DNA of 64,000 nucleotides from Tetrastigma voinierianum (lineage: Eukaryota; Streptophyta; Magnoliopsida; Vitales; Vitaceae): positions 186,001-250,000 of the forward strand of contig JAEQBH010005431.1 in assembly GCA_016808115.1 (NCBI GenBank), written 5' to 3'. Shown here one piece after another: positions 46,928 through 59,500 of this stretch. The notes under the pieces were generated by a model, which was given only the letters and a program-made list of their open reading frames with translations, made no database searches and was not told the DNA's origin. Both the position numbers and the translations under genes were made by a program. Within the stretch, counting starts at the first letter, position 1. Every line of letters begins with the position of its first letter.

Positions 46928-48879
46928 AATTCTCCAAAACTTAAAGTTTTTCTTGTTCCTAAGCAAAGAAAAGAAAATTTTGTTTGTCCTCAAACAATTT
47001 AGCTTTGATTTTTAAGGACATTTTTCTGTTTAAAGCTTAATTGGGCACGAAACATAAGTCAATTGTGAAATTACTTCTAAATATGTTTCCAATCATAGAA
47101 TCAAGAAGATTTTCAATTGGGTTCATCGAACCAACAAATAATTCATATATGGTGTAAACAATTTAATCATTAAACCCCGATTGTGTGTGCCGGTCTTTTC
47201 TCTTTTCCTCGCATCGCTTAATCTTCCGGGATAATACTCAGTTGGCATACTTTTTTTTTTTTTTTTTTTAAAGTCTCATATACTTGTTCATCATATTACT
47301 CTCCACTAATGTAGGCATAATACCACTTTCAAGATCAAATAGGTCTTTTAGGCTTGTAATGTATGGCTTGGGTAATTAGGTAGATAATTACACTTTAAGC
47401 CTCAATTTACCTGCATTTCACGCCAACTTACACTCTTGCCCTTTTGATGCATCCTTGTAAGTTTATAACCTTCCCATCAGGTTTGTGCATCTTTATGCAT
47501 ATTATTCATTGTGTTATCTTTTTCTCTTTTTCATTGTCCACACACAGAAGATAACTTCTCTCGCTTATTTTAGAAGCTTTTTTTACTTTTCATCTCTTAC
47601 CAAGTTTGATGGAATGGCACAATGTTTTGTCTTTTTAAGCTTTCTACTTCCCTTAACGAACTTTGGGTTAATAACTCCCATACCAGTTGGCATTAGGGTA
47701 CTAGGTGTTGAACACCCCTAAGGACTTAATTGTTCCAAGGAGGAAGGCTACAAGACCAAACTCATTCCTCCTTGATGTTTTTCTTTCACACTTCTTCATA
47801 ATGCCATTCATCTTTTCTTATCTCTCTCGCATTTTTCACAACCCTTTTATCTTCTACAACTTGAAATAATATTCCCTCAAACTTGTCCTTTCTCGTCATT
47901 GATGTATTTTTTCTAATAATCCGGCAAATAAGGGTTCTTATTTTAGGATTATGTTAGTAAGGAAATCGCTTCTCATTTGCTATTGATGATGATCGCTATA
48001 GTTCAAATATGAACTAGTATATGCTATATTATCATAGGGCAGCTTTGAAATGTTCAAACTTCCAAGAATAGCCTAAATCATTTCCTGTTAGTGGTAATGC
48101 CTAGGATTTTGCCTTGACTAATAATCTAACAAGTTCTAAGACATTGGAGAGCTTCCATCGTGATGGATCCTTGCAAATGTTCCTAATCTTGGTACAATTT
48201 CTTTCGTGAGTTACTTATTGACCATGCAAAGTTTCTATCGTGATTTTACATAAATCAAACTGCTTACACAAACACTATAGGTCTTATCTCTGCTCCATCA
48301 ATTTATATGTTCCTTATTTTCAAGTTCAAATACATTTATTTATAACCTTAAGCAATTTTTCATTTCCTTTCATTTTATCCTACCCCAATGCATTTATCAG
48401 ATTTTTGTTTGGTTTTGAGATTTGTTGTTGTGTTGTTTAACAAGTTAAGAGGTTCATTTTGATCATGTGTTCAACTCAAAACAATGCAACACAACCAAAA
48501 TTTCATTCTTTAATAAATTCCAATCAACCAAACATGCTGCAACAATTTAACTATTAGATCTAGGTAAATTGGTTTCTCATTTATTTCAACTAAGCTATTT
48601 ATTGAAACTTCATCAATTCCAATTTATTCAAAAGTAAACACAAAGAGAGAAAGCACACATACACAAAATACACAAACAGGGTGAACACCAATTTCAGCAC
48701 AAAATGCACAAATTATATTTCATTGAATGTTTCAAGGGTGGACATTAGGTACAGAGAGGGAGAAGAGATGGAAGAGTGAGTATTATTTTCTTTTCACATG
48801 CTTATGGAGGGAGGTAGGTTAACCTGGATCTAGTTTATACCCAAATGCGTATGTGAGAACTTAGATCTGGACTTACGCC
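46928..48879 (-). other. T2 3' non-coding region
   Basis: AT-rich, with a 19-base poly(T) at 47251-47269. No protein-like frame. Confidence 0.5.
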
Positions 48880-50029
48880 GCCTCTACTTACCGCCACTGC
48901 TTAGTATAGACCACTCCATGGTTAGGGCTAATTGCTTGATCATTTCATTTTGTCTCTGCCCAATAGAATTCAAGGTTCCCTCAAACTCTCCCTGGGCAGA
49001 GTACATCTTGATTAGGTTTTTGTTGATCATATCAAAGCTTTTCGTCCAACATTTCTCCCTGTAGTTCAAGGTGCCCTCTAATTCTTTGTCCATTTTTTCA
49101 ATTAGAGTTCTTATCTCCTTCTGATGCTCCTTGTACAGATACCCAAAAGCATCTGCCTTCTACAACAAGTTCTTCTCCATAGCATTCTCCTCCTTCAAGT
49201 GATCTCGGTAACCTAACGGCTCCTCCCGAGACAGATCCAAGAACGAAAAGATCTTCGCTTCCCACCCCTTCACCAACTCTTGTTCCTCATTTCATCTACT
49301 CTCCACCTCATCTTTCTTCTTAGAGCTTCTTCCAAATTTTGGTCCCTTATTTTCAACTTAGCCTCCAAGTGCACTCATCCCCGAGTCATACTGAGCTTCA
49401 GCTTATCATCCCCCTTCCATCCCCGACTCATGGCCTCAGCCAGTCTAACACTCACAACATTGCCACCTCAGAGGCTCTCGAGCTGAACCTGTCTCTGTGA
49501 TCCCCATCTCACCTCACAGAAGGTCAAGACTCAGCCCACACTCTCCGCCCTGTTAGAGCTCCCAAGCCTACTCTAGGGTCAGGGCCGCCAGATTTCCGCT
49601 GCCCTTCCTCCCTTACAACTTCCACCGGTCTTCCCTATTTCTTGTGCCCCTTGGTGATTCTCAATGTCGTGGCGATGTCCCGCGTCCCTCTTCCCGCCCC
49701 GGGACACCACCTTAAGATGCGTAGTCTTGAAATTAGTGATGGGGCGAGGAATCAGCCTCATCCTCCTATGTAATAACTTAGCATTGAGTTTTCTATTATC
49801 TTGCCCACACTTAATTTATAGCCCTTGAGGATGGCATATAATAAGACTGCCTCTTTCTCCCTAACTTAGTGTGCATAGATAAGCTTAAGGCGCACGATCG
49901 AACAACATAAAAATAAAACAACACCTTTGTCGGTTCAACAAGGTTCTCCGGGCGATGGATCAGGTGGGTCCTTCCTCGTGGCATTCTACTTTCCTGCCAC
50001 AAGAAGGTGTCACAATATTCAGAAGTCAG
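48880..50029 (-). pseudogene. T2 accessory ORF, downstream part
   Basis: Minus-strand fragments LVEPTKVLFYFYVV, LSLSMHTKLGR and, in a second frame, AILKGYKLSVGKIIENSM then LIPRPITNFKTTHL match the middle of the large family known as putative plant transposon protein (PF20167 from memory), which occurs as an extra ORF in Ty3 elements. The 3' part (49093-48884) is a charged, helix-prone tail (MDKELEGTLNY...). The upstream part lies beyond E3 at 59233-59500. Function unknown. Frameshifted. Confidence 0.6.
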
Positions 50030-51557
50030 TGATTAATGCCCAAAAAGTGCTATTTTGAGCCCTATTCAAGATAGGTTTTGAGTGCTTTTTGCGCACTAAT
50101 CATATTAATTGAGCCAATTGACATGTGCAGGTCCACTTAGTACCACTGATCCCATTTCGAGTTTGTTTTTGGTAATTTTGCAGGTTTTTGCATGCCTCAG
50201 CCACAATTTCAAGCGCACATCAAGTCAGGCCGAATGCCGAGGATTCACAAAGTGATTTCATCAACCAAAATGAAGAAATGTGAGTGGAATTGATGGAAGG
50301 ATGATGCTGGGCAAAACAAAGGAAAGCAGATTTTGTCGTGGTATCGCTTAAAATTTCACGATTATGGTATTTGAAATCATAGCTAAAATTTAGCAATCCT
50401 AGAGAAATTTTCGCTATGCACTTTTGCTAGTAAAATTCTCAAATTTTTAAATAAAATTATCACCATAGCTAAAAAATTTTGATTTTCTCTATCTCTTGTG
50501 ATTTTTTTCGCTAAAGCAATAAATTTCATTAGCATATCTAAATTTTCGCTATGCTAGTGAAATTCCCCTGCATAGCGAAATCGTCATTCTTGTTTTTGAT
50601 ATTTTTGATTCCAAACTTACTCACGCTTTGATTAATTACTATTATTCCTATTGTAACTTAGACATTTTAGGCCTTTTTGTCATTTCACACCTTGGGGTTG
50701 GCTATATAAGCTCCTACAACTTTGTTAACCCTAACTTTCCATTTTACAAGTTTCGCAGCCTTTTCATTTTAGGGTTTTATTTCGCTCTTCTCCCCTCTTT
50801 CATTTTCTACGCTGTACCTTTCGAGGATGACAACTCAAGGGATGCTTGCTGCTTCTCTCAAAGCCTTGAAGAGGAGGGTTGCTAGCTTGGTTTTGGGCTA
50901 CCGCAGTTATCCTCAGCGCTTTAAATGATACAGTACCGCATTTATGGTTCCAAACTTTCCAAACTGGGGTTTAATGCCATTTTAATGTCTTTCTTCGGGT
51001 CAATACTTGTCATGTTTTAGTGGTTCAAAGGTACTTTAATGGTAGATGCACCATCTCTTAGATGTCATTTACGAGCCATTGAAACGAGGTTAAATGCTAG
51101 GGTTTCAAACTGATTGGGACATTGAATGCTTAGTATTTGATTTGACTCAAATAGGAGTGGTTCTAGGGTTTGGTTTTATAGCTAAACAAAGATCCGATTT
51201 TGGCTTTGACTATATGTCATTAGCCCTAATGCAAGGAAATAACCCGAGGACACTTTAATACCCCCATGTTATCAAGCTAGTGACCCAAGCCTTCAAGGTT
51301 ACCATTTCACACTTTCAGTTTAAGCTATTTTAGTTATCCAGTGAACAACCAACTCCCCTGTTTTTAACCAAATCCAAAAATCCAAACAAAAAGTCTCACC
51401 ATTTTCAAACATTAATGCGAATCATTCGTGGGATGAAAACCCATCCCCTGTCTTCAATCTTGCACCGCTATACTGGTAGTAGCTTGACTATGACAAAGAG
51501 GAGGCAGGAAACAAAGTTGTTGATTCCTGATCACCCTAATGCGGGCAATTTTAATCA
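50030..51557 (+). repeat. E3 5' LTR
   Basis: It begins TGATTAATGCCC and ends AATCA. It pairs with the 3' LTR over its full length, for example AGGTTTTGAGTG, CATATTAATTGAGCCAATTG, GATGACAACTCAAGGGATGC and CATTGAAACGAGGTTAAATG. A palindrome cluster lies at 50340-50590. TATATAAGC at 50703 is a likely TATA element. Confidence 0.85.
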
Positions 51558-51586
51558 AACGACGCCAAGCGCTTCGGGATGGTGCC
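51558..51586 (+). promoter_or_regulatory. E3 primer-binding site region, degenerate
   Basis: AACGACGCC ... CGGGATGGTGCC, corresponding to the E2 TGGCGCC ... GATGGTGCC leader. Confidence 0.5.
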
Positions 51587-51763
51587 AAACTACAAATGAC
51601 GAAGTTGAGATGTACTGTAATCCACATTACAAGTGTCAGACCTTTCAAATTCTTTTTAAATTTAGTGCAGGAATCGCAAGTTTTCTCACTGGTAGTTACC
51701 GTGACTGCTTTTATTTTTGCAGCCGCTTTTGTTTTCGCTAAATAATCAATCTTTTTTGAAAGC

Positions 51764-53220
51764 TTGTTCAGGTTCTTTTGCTTTGTTTCATTTTTGTGTA
51801 ACAGTAATATGCACTGGACAGAGGGATATCACAGATTGCAAAGAGTGAGTGCACTGGGCTTGAGCAAGGTTGTGAAATCATGTGTGCATAGTGACCAAAT
51901 GGATCCTCTACTCCGAGGAACAAAGAAAGTCAATAAGCACCCCTATGAATCCAACAAAGATACTGTCGACGAGGGATCACATACACTCCTAAAGTTAGTG
52001 CTCCTTTCCCGCATCATACCTCCCGCCGAGGATGTAGCTGAGACCCTACCAGTGCCCCCGCTTCCCACATTTCACATGGTATCGGAGAATGAAAATCCAT
52101 ATTCACACATACCGGGATTTTGAGGAAGTATGCATAACTTTAAGGAGGGTATAACCGATATGGAATTGTCAAGTCAAGGTATCTCTATTAACCCTCAAGG
52201 ACAAAGCCAAAATATGGCTCAATTCACTGAGGCCAAGGACAATTAGGAATCAAACATCCAACAGTTTTTGAAGAAATTCTTCAAGGCAACCAAGACCAAC
52301 AAATTAAGAGACGATCTATACTTACTCGGCCTATGACAATGAGAAATTTATCGTCGGAGAGGTTCATGGAGACCATCAATGCATGTCCACACCATGGTTT
52401 TGATACATGGATGTCGGGTGAATCATTTCTATAATGGTATGTCCCCCGCCATGAAGCAACTACTAGAAACCATGTGTGAGGTGATTTTTCGGCAAAACTG
52501 TATTTAAGCCATGGATTAATTACGCGTACAAACAAGGCTCGGGATGAACCGAATCCAAGGAAATCATGAATGAAGCCTTCACCGTAAACAAAGGGAGGCA
52601 TTTATGCACTTTCCGAAGATATGGGAAATGAAAGCAAGAATATCAACCCTAGCTAGGAAGCACGGGAAGAACCGGAAGGAAAAAGGCTCCATGAAGTGCG
52701 TGCAACGGATCAAAATACCGCACAGCTAATCCATGCATCAATTGTCGCCCCACCGCCCATCCAGAGAACACTATCCAATGCCCTCGCTGAAGGATTTGAT
52801 GTCAGAGACGCACGTTGGGCCAATACAAGCCACAACCTAATGCCCCATACGGTAATACGCTACAATTCCAATTGAAGAATCACCCTAATCTCTCCTGGAA
52901 ACCTAATCCCCCCGCTGTGCTCTAGTGCCAAAACAACGCTTTGGTTCCTCATCTCAAACTTACGCCACCCATCATCATCATCTTCTCCTCGTTGGAACAA
53001 GCTATATTGAATTTGAGTGTGGTAGGAAATTTCGTGGAGAATGTGGATCAATGATAATCGCACAAAGAATTGATACGTAAAGTACGCCGAACAAAGAATA
53101 GATGGGCTTGAGAGCAATTTTAATCAGAAAATCGACACCCGCAAAACATTCATTCACAAAGATCAACAATTTGCCGAGATATACAGAGAGAGAAGGTTCC
53201 TTCCCAAACATTGCCAAATC
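51764..53220 (+). pseudogene. E3 gag (Athila type)
   Basis: Gag forms the virus-like particle that packages the element RNA. ENPYSHIPGF (52095), the NTFKEG-like block, LKDKAK-like and WLNS-like blocks, TINACPHHGFDTWM (52375) and MSPAMKQLLETMC are Athila gag landmarks in order. A zinc-knuckle region follows (52700-52770, PCINC start), then PNLSWKPNPPA and LEQAI with NFVE, the C-terminal coiled coil. One long frame (51764-52123) is open, and the rest is broken by small indels. The gag start codon was not fixed; the MHWTEG methionine is near 51810. Confidence 0.8.
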
Positions 53221-53639
53221 CTAAAAGCGGAGTCCACGAGGTAGTTCGTCTAAAGAATCGCCGTGGATGTAATTAAGTGAAAGCTATCATCACTCGAGGA
53301 GTGGCAAGAGATAGAGCAAACGTTACCTATAACCGCCGAAGAAACATGCAAGGAAAAGGGAAGTCAGCCCGAGTGAAGGAATAACTGAAGATCCAAAGTT
53401 GAAGAAAAGCATGCCCCTCCATTTCCCAAGCACTACGAAGAAGAAAAAACTCAAACCAAGTTTAAATTGGGAGGTGCTAGGCAAGTGAAGGTGAACATTC
53501 CAACGCTTGACATGATTGGGTTGTGTCCCCACTTATGCAAAGTTCTGAAAAGACTATACACGCCAAGAGTGGTTAGGAATTGAAAAGAAAGCCTTCCTAA
53601 CCGGAAAGCAAGTCAAGGCCATAACTGCAGCAAGACCTC

Positions 53640-54060
53640 ACCAAATACAAGGATCCAGATCCCACAATATCGGGCTAACATTGGTGGGACTTGTATAGAC
53701 AAGGCACTGCTAGATTTGGGGCCAGCCAGAAACCTTACTTCCATACTCATAGCTAGGTTTGTGGGAGCCTCGCTCACCAAAGATCACTTGTCATCGGTCG
53801 ACGATCGCTGAAGATCTCTAAGGAATAGTTGGATGTCTTGAGAAGTGGTGGACAAATTCTACTACCCAAGACTTTGTGGTGCTTGGATAACGGTTAATAG
53901 CAGCCGGGCCCAATCATGTGCCAATTATCCCTGGAAGACCATTTTGCCACCGCTAATGCAATCATCAATTGCTTAAATGGAGTCATGCAATTACATTTGG
54001 CAACACTGAGCCTAATATTTTTTACTTGGAGTAATGAAGCACAAGCTAGTGGAAATGACA
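53640..54060 (+). pseudogene. E3 aspartic protease remnant
   Basis: KALLDLG (53700) occupies the active-site position of Athila proteases, with a Leu in place of the usual Thr/Ser of D-[ST]-G, which some plant Athila copies also show. FYYP, VPIIPGRPF-like, ANAIIN-like and AITFGN-like blocks follow in family order in shifting frames. Downstream the reading runs into non-coding DNA with no reverse transcriptase. Confidence 0.7.
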
Positions 54061-54620
54061 ATCAAGGGATCGATGAAGCTCGCTGTATCACCTAAAATGT
54101 AAAGTTAAGCCAAATGTCCATAAATTGCAAGAATTAGCTAAGGAAAATGAAACAATTGGTGGAGGATTGAATACTTTAGTCATTCCTGCAAAGTCAATAA
54201 TCAGCGCAAAATCACCTAGTGAGAAGAAAATCAACACAAAGGAGCCAAGCATGAAGGTCGCAAAGACAAGCCACGTCTGGGTTAAGGAGTTCTGACCCTC
54301 CATGAGGTTCAAGAAATTGAGCTGGTTCGTGTCCATCAAACCAAATCGCACCAAAAAATTTTTGTTTTGTTTAAAATTGGTCAATTTCATAGTTGCTTAT
54401 TTTTAGTAACTTTCCTTTTTGGGTGAGCCTAATTTTTAATTTTATTTTACCTTTTATTTCAGTTTATGATAAAATAATTGTTATTTTGCTTTTGTTTTTA
54501 ACCCTAAATCAAATTTATTTTATCTCATAAACAGATCGCAAAATTCTCACAACACAATCATCACTGGCTCGGCCTGAGATCTTTCGCAACAACCACCATA
54601 AAATGGGAGGGGGTAAATCA
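54061..54620 (+). other. E3 spacer replacing the pol genes
   Basis: Non-coding, T-rich in its second half (54390-54530). It stands where reverse transcriptase, RNase H and integrase would be. No residues of the YxDD or HHCC motifs were seen in any frame. Confidence 0.6.
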
Positions 54621-54639
54621 GAACAATTTAACTGCGATC

Positions 54640-56520
54640 CCCACCCGCCTTCATTAATCTGTCGTCACTGCCCAGTACGACCATGAGTCCCAGATACCGC
54701 CTCGCCGAAGGCGCCGCCCACCACTGAACACAAACTCGCTGGATCACGTGCCCCGGCCTAGCCGTGACTTGCCCCGCTCTCACCGAGCCCCAGACACATC
54801 CAAAGCCCCACGCCCACCGCGCCCCACACGCCGAGCCCCCGTCCAGCCCCTCGAAAGACGCAGTTGCACTACCGGCTCCCAACCGTGGCGCCCCGCTCGC
54901 TCTTTTTTATAGCTCTCCGACCAAGCAGACATGGTCCTGCACTCCCGTGGGTGGTTACCGCTTAGGGCCTAAGGTCGATTTGAGGAGCCGCACCTCAAAG
55001 AGCCGCAGCAGGTCCATTCTTCAGCCTCTCATACAGATACGCAGCCCCGCAGAGGGGTCTAAGGGCCGTCCCCGAGAGCCTGTGGACCCAGGGAGGCACG
55101 ATCAGGATGGGACCCCGGCCCTTCCCTGCCTCGTAGACCATGGAGGCCCGACCTGCCGGGCCCGGAGATCAGCCCGGGGAGTCCTCGACATCCCAGCCTC
55201 AGCCATCACCTTCCCCAGCAGAGGAGAGCACATCGCCTCATCTATCGCCGGCCACGAGGATCAAGCGTCCATTGTTAACTTGGACCCCGATTCCGGAACA
55301 GATTTGCACGATGTAGACTTCCATGGGGGGGAGATATTAACATGTGCCAAGATGGACCGGGTGACCCCTGGCTCGTAGACTCCATGAGACCGATCACGCA
55401 AAGACTCCTTGTCGCCGCTCATGGCACCCCGACAATTTTATTATCCCCGTGGCAGGCTTCGCTTCTACCACTCTATGACTTCCCGAGGAGTGCCGAGTCC
55501 GCTGGAGCTCCGATTCACCATTGACGATCGTCCGGGGAGTACTCGAGCCGCGAACATTTCACCAGATAATTCGCCAGTCGGGCTAATTTTCGGAGGATAA
55601 TGAGATCGCTACTACCATCACAGTAGGGAGATGGTCCGACGCCCCGCTGGGGAGATACTACAATGGACCTACTATGAAGCTTCCGCCGCATGCTTCAGGA
55701 TCAATTGCCCGACCGCTTTGTCCCTTTGCAAGATTAAGTCTGGGCCACAGGAGCCATACCAGAGGCCCCGTACCGCATCTCGTAGGGATCTCCGTTCACC
55801 CTCCTAGCCGGGTCATGACCGCCACGCACTTCGAGGATAAGGTTCACCTAAAGGGTCGACTTTAGCCGAGGGCTTATACCCTTGTTGGATGCCACGACAT
55901 CGAATGAGTCCGGTTATCCCGACCCCGGTGGTTCGCGCGCATCTATTATACGATCGGCATCTCTCATGGAGCGACGGTCGACCATGCCGATTCTTTTTTC
56001 TCTAAAGCAGCAGTGATCATAAGGGAGGTACTGGGATGAGATAGAGGACCCCCAGGGGTGAGGGATCTCCGTCCCGCAGGCGGAGGTAGAGGTGAGAGGG
56101 GCCCAGCCATGTGATTTATCTCCTAAGTTCCACCTCCACCTCCGCTTCCTGCACTACGACACCGCCGGCCCTTCATCTACAAAGCCGCAAAGATTCTCCG
56201 CAGCATGTTCAGTCGCTCGAGGGAGCTTGTCAGCCATGGATGTCAGTTTACGTGCTTGCTACCACACATGCGTCGTTGGACCAGCGGTTGGCCCGAGCCT
56301 AGGCTACTATAGAGCACAGCCATGCCATGCTTCTATCAGACATGAGCCAACTTCTGGCCTCCCGCTTTCGAGCCTACATCGAGATCACCACACGCTAGCA
56401 CTCTACTGACTTTGCAGCAATGCGATACTGCAGCACAAAGATCGATCCACTGGAAGACATCCACCACCACCACGAGTGAGGTGGTCATTACTCCTTCTCT
56501 AGCTCTCTCCTCTATCCGAG
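54640..56520 (+). pseudogene. E3 ATHILA/env-like ORF region, GC-rich
   Basis: The region is clearly richer in G and C than its surroundings. It holds a 204-codon open frame (54764-55378, Pro/Arg/Ser-rich) and shorter frames up to 56520, with FYHSMTSRGVPSPLELRFTI (55455-55515) as the best landmark. Athila elements carry an extra ORF after pol (ATHILA ORF / env-like), and position and content fit that. It is split by frameshifts and stops, and no signal peptide or membrane segment was evident. The protein's role is unknown; an envelope function has only been proposed for the family. Confidence 0.5.
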
Positions 56521-57736
56521 GCATGTTTATACTTTGTCAGAGGAAAAAGCTGTGAGTTAGAGTGTCTTCATCATGTTTTGTACTGGCAAATTTTTTATCA
56601 ATCGCCTACCATTTTGTATAGGATTCATGGTTAGCAATAGTAAAGTGTGCTGATACTTTTGTTATGTTTAACTATATTAAGTATGTATTAGCCATTTTGG
56701 TTATATCAAAAGCTTTATAGCATTATTTACGCTTACTACACTTTGCAAATCCTTTGCTCTACATTTCAGGTTTCTACTCTCGCTTGAATTGAAAAAATTG
56801 AAGCCCTCGTTGTTACCTTAATGATAGAACAAATTGATGCATGACTTAGTTTTTGGTCAATTAGTTCCAAGATATTCAACTTTGAACATTCCCCCTCTAG
56901 CTAATTCACACACTGCACATCAGATTGTACCAATAGGCAGAAGCCATTACTCTTTTCACTTGCAAAGCCGCTTTGATTTGTTGATGACCCATAATAGGTT
57001 TCCAGACATTCATGTATGAAGACCAATGTAGTCTTCAAATGAAAAGAAAAGAAAAAGCAAAAAGAAAAGAAAAGAAGAAAAAGAAGAATAAAGCTGCGGA
57101 CGCTTGGCTTTGAAACCCCACGGTCCAAGGGGTATATGGCGAAGCCTTCAAAGCCTGGTGCCCTAAGCCAATTGGTTGGGAGCCATCGACTTAGTGTTCG
57201 CTACATCAGTGGATGGTAGAGCGGCAGAAAGAGGGCCACCCGGTCGGGTCCGGTCCGGCAGAAGCCCGCGGCAGCTCGCGGGTCAAGGATCCTTTCGCTT
57301 GATGCCCTAAACCTAATTGGTCAATGCCATCGGGTGACTACACCCGACTTTGGTGAAGTCGGCTTTTTAGCATTGCACCCTACAATGTAGTCAAATAAAG
57401 AAATAAGAGTAGCTAGTCCTATTTAGGTTGGTCACGCTCAAAGCCATGGCGCGAGTTTAGTCGGGGGAGGGAATAGTTGCAATTTATTGGCTCAAGTCAA
57501 GTTACCTTAAATCAATTAGATTTTGTGGTTCAGTTGAATTTCCTTGGAACCGATGTCGCCAAAAGCTAGTCTTTATATGGTTTTTGTTCTTTCATGTCGG
57601 TTTTTCGTATTGTGGTGTAAATGTTCATTTTAAAGGTAAAGCTCATCCGTACATACACTTTTTTGAACCATACACTTTTGCAAAAGCACGCATGCATAAT
57701 TTCTTGTTTTAGCACGCTAAGGGACTAGCAACGTGT
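56521..57736 (+). other. E3 3' non-coding block
   Basis: 57105-57736 matches E1 8930-9590 and E2 40320-41000 (CGGTCCAAGGGGTATATGG, GGTTGGGAGCC, TAGTGTTCGCTACA). No gene. Confidence 0.6.
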
Positions 57737-57746
57737 CGGTTGGGGG
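57737..57746 (+). promoter_or_regulatory. E3 polypurine tract
   Basis: CGGTTGGGGG directly before the 3' LTR. Confidence 0.75.
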
Positions 57747-59232
57747 TGCACAGTGCCCAAAAGTGCTATTTTGAGCCCCTATTCAAGATAGGTTTTGAGT
57801 GTTTTTTATACCAATCATATTAATTGAGCCAATTGACATGTGCAGTCCACTTAAAATTAATCGATCCCATTTCAGTTTGTTTTGCACTTCAGGTTTTGCA
57901 TGCCTCAACCACAATAATTTCAAGTTTGATATCAAGTCATGTCAATGCCGAGGATCTCACAAAGGATTTCATCAACCAAAAAATGAAGAAATGTAGCGGA
58001 ATTAATGGAAGGATGATGCTGGCAAAACAGAGGGGAAAGGATTACCGTGGCATTGCGTGGCTACTGGATTGCGAAATTTTCGCGAATCATAGCTAAAATT
58101 CATAATCCCAGCGAATTTCTCGCTATGCAAAATTTTCACAGCATGAATTTCGCTAGCCTAGCGAAAATTACTATTCATAGCGAAAATTTTGATTTTCGCT
58201 ATCTCTTGTGATTTTCGCTAGGCTAGCGAAATTCCTTACATAGAGAAATTGCTGCCCCTATGTTTTTGATATTTTTGATTTCAAACGACCATGTTTTGAT
58301 TAATTACCATTTCGTCTTATTGTAATTCTTGTATTTTAGGCCTTTTGTCATTTCACACCCTTTTCAAGGTCGTTTATACAACTTTGTAACCCTAACTTTT
58401 CCATTTTTTATGCAAGTTTCCCGCAGCTTTTCATTTTAGGTTTTATTTTGTTTCTTTCTCTCCCCCTTTTTCTCATTTTCCTACACAAACACACTTCGAG
58501 GATGACAACTCAAGGGATGCTTGGCTAAGCCTCAAAGCCTTGAAGAGGAGGGTTGCTAGCTTGGTTTTGGGGCTACTACAGGTTGTCCTCATGCTTTAAA
58601 TGATACAGGTACTGCATTTATGGTTCAAAACTTTCCAAACTAGGGTTTAATGCCATTTAATGTCTTTCTTTTGGTCAATACTTGTCATGCTTGTGGTTCA
58701 AGGTATCTTTAATGGTGTATGCAATCTAACATTCTTTAGATGTCATTTACGAGCCATTGAAACGAGGTTAAATGCTAGGGTTTCAAACTGATTGGGACAT
58801 TGAATGCTTAGTGTTTGATTTGACTCAAATAGGAGTGGTTCTAGGGTTAGGTTTTATAGCTAAACAAAGATCCGGTTTTGGCTTTGACTATATGTCATTA
58901 GCCATAATGCGCAGGAAATAACCCAGACACTTTAATACCCCATGTTATCAAGCTAGTGACCTAAGCCTTCAAGGTTACCATTTCACACTTCGCCTTAAGC
59001 TATTTTAGTTATCCTGAACAACCAACTCCCCCTGCTTTTAACCAAATCCAAAAATCCAAACAAAAGTTCCCACCATTTTCAAACATTAATGCGACCATTC
59101 GTGGATGAAACCTCCATCCCCAGTGTCTCGACCCTAGACCGCTTATAATCGCAAAGAGCTTGACTACGATGCAGGAGGAGTATAGGAAACAAATATTGTT
59201 GATTCCGGATCACCCTACCGTGGCACGAATCA
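57747..59232 (+). repeat. E3 3' LTR
   Basis: It begins TGCACAGTGCCC and ends AATCA. A palindrome cluster lies at 58070-58260. It pairs with 50030-51557 and differs mainly by one- to three-base indels. Confidence 0.85.
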
Positions 59233-59500
59233 TCAGGTGCTTCCACCAGTCTTTTGAATTTCGACCCATTCTTCTTCTCCTGAAGATTGTAGGTGCTATC
59301 TATTTGCTCTCTACTGAAGGATATCCATTTTCCTCTTATGTATACGGTTTTATCCTTCATTCCCACCATATTTGCGTAGAACTCCTTTACCACATCTACA
59401 AATCCCGGAGCTTTGTGCTCAAAAAATAGATGCCATCCCTTGCTTTCGATTAGTTCTTGGAATGGAGAAACCCATTTGTCAAGCCTTCTCCCAATGAAGT
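59233..59500 (-). pseudogene. T2 accessory ORF, upstream part
   Basis: An open minus-strand frame reads FFEHKAPGFVDVVKEFYANM, KTVYIRGKWISFSREQID and NLQEKK. This is the conserved N-terminal block (FYANL, VRGKWVxFS) of the putative plant transposon protein family. It stops where E3 begins and continues at 50029 with LVEPTK after a one-base shift. Confidence 0.7.

Larger units (their letters stand above)
50030..59232 (+). mobile_element. E3: Athila-type element with gag, protease and ATHILA/env-like ORF, no RT or IN
   Basis: Direct LTRs of about 1.5 kb (50030-51557 and 57747-59232), a TGGCGCC-derived primer site, gag, protease, a GC-rich ORF region and a polypurine tract. It is inserted in the accessory ORF of T2: GTCAG precedes it and TCAG follows it (one base short). 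The reverse transcriptase, RNase H and integrase expected between protease and the ORF region are absent, so it is non-autonomous. Confidence 0.8.

Noticed and set aside
51454..51648. Small frames at the E3 LTR end
   Set aside because: They cross the LTR/primer-site junction and are not protein-like.
54764..55378. Independent Pro/Arg-rich host gene
   Set aside because: It sits between protease and polypurine tract of E3, where Athila elements carry their extra ORF; no splice signals or promoter suggest a host gene.
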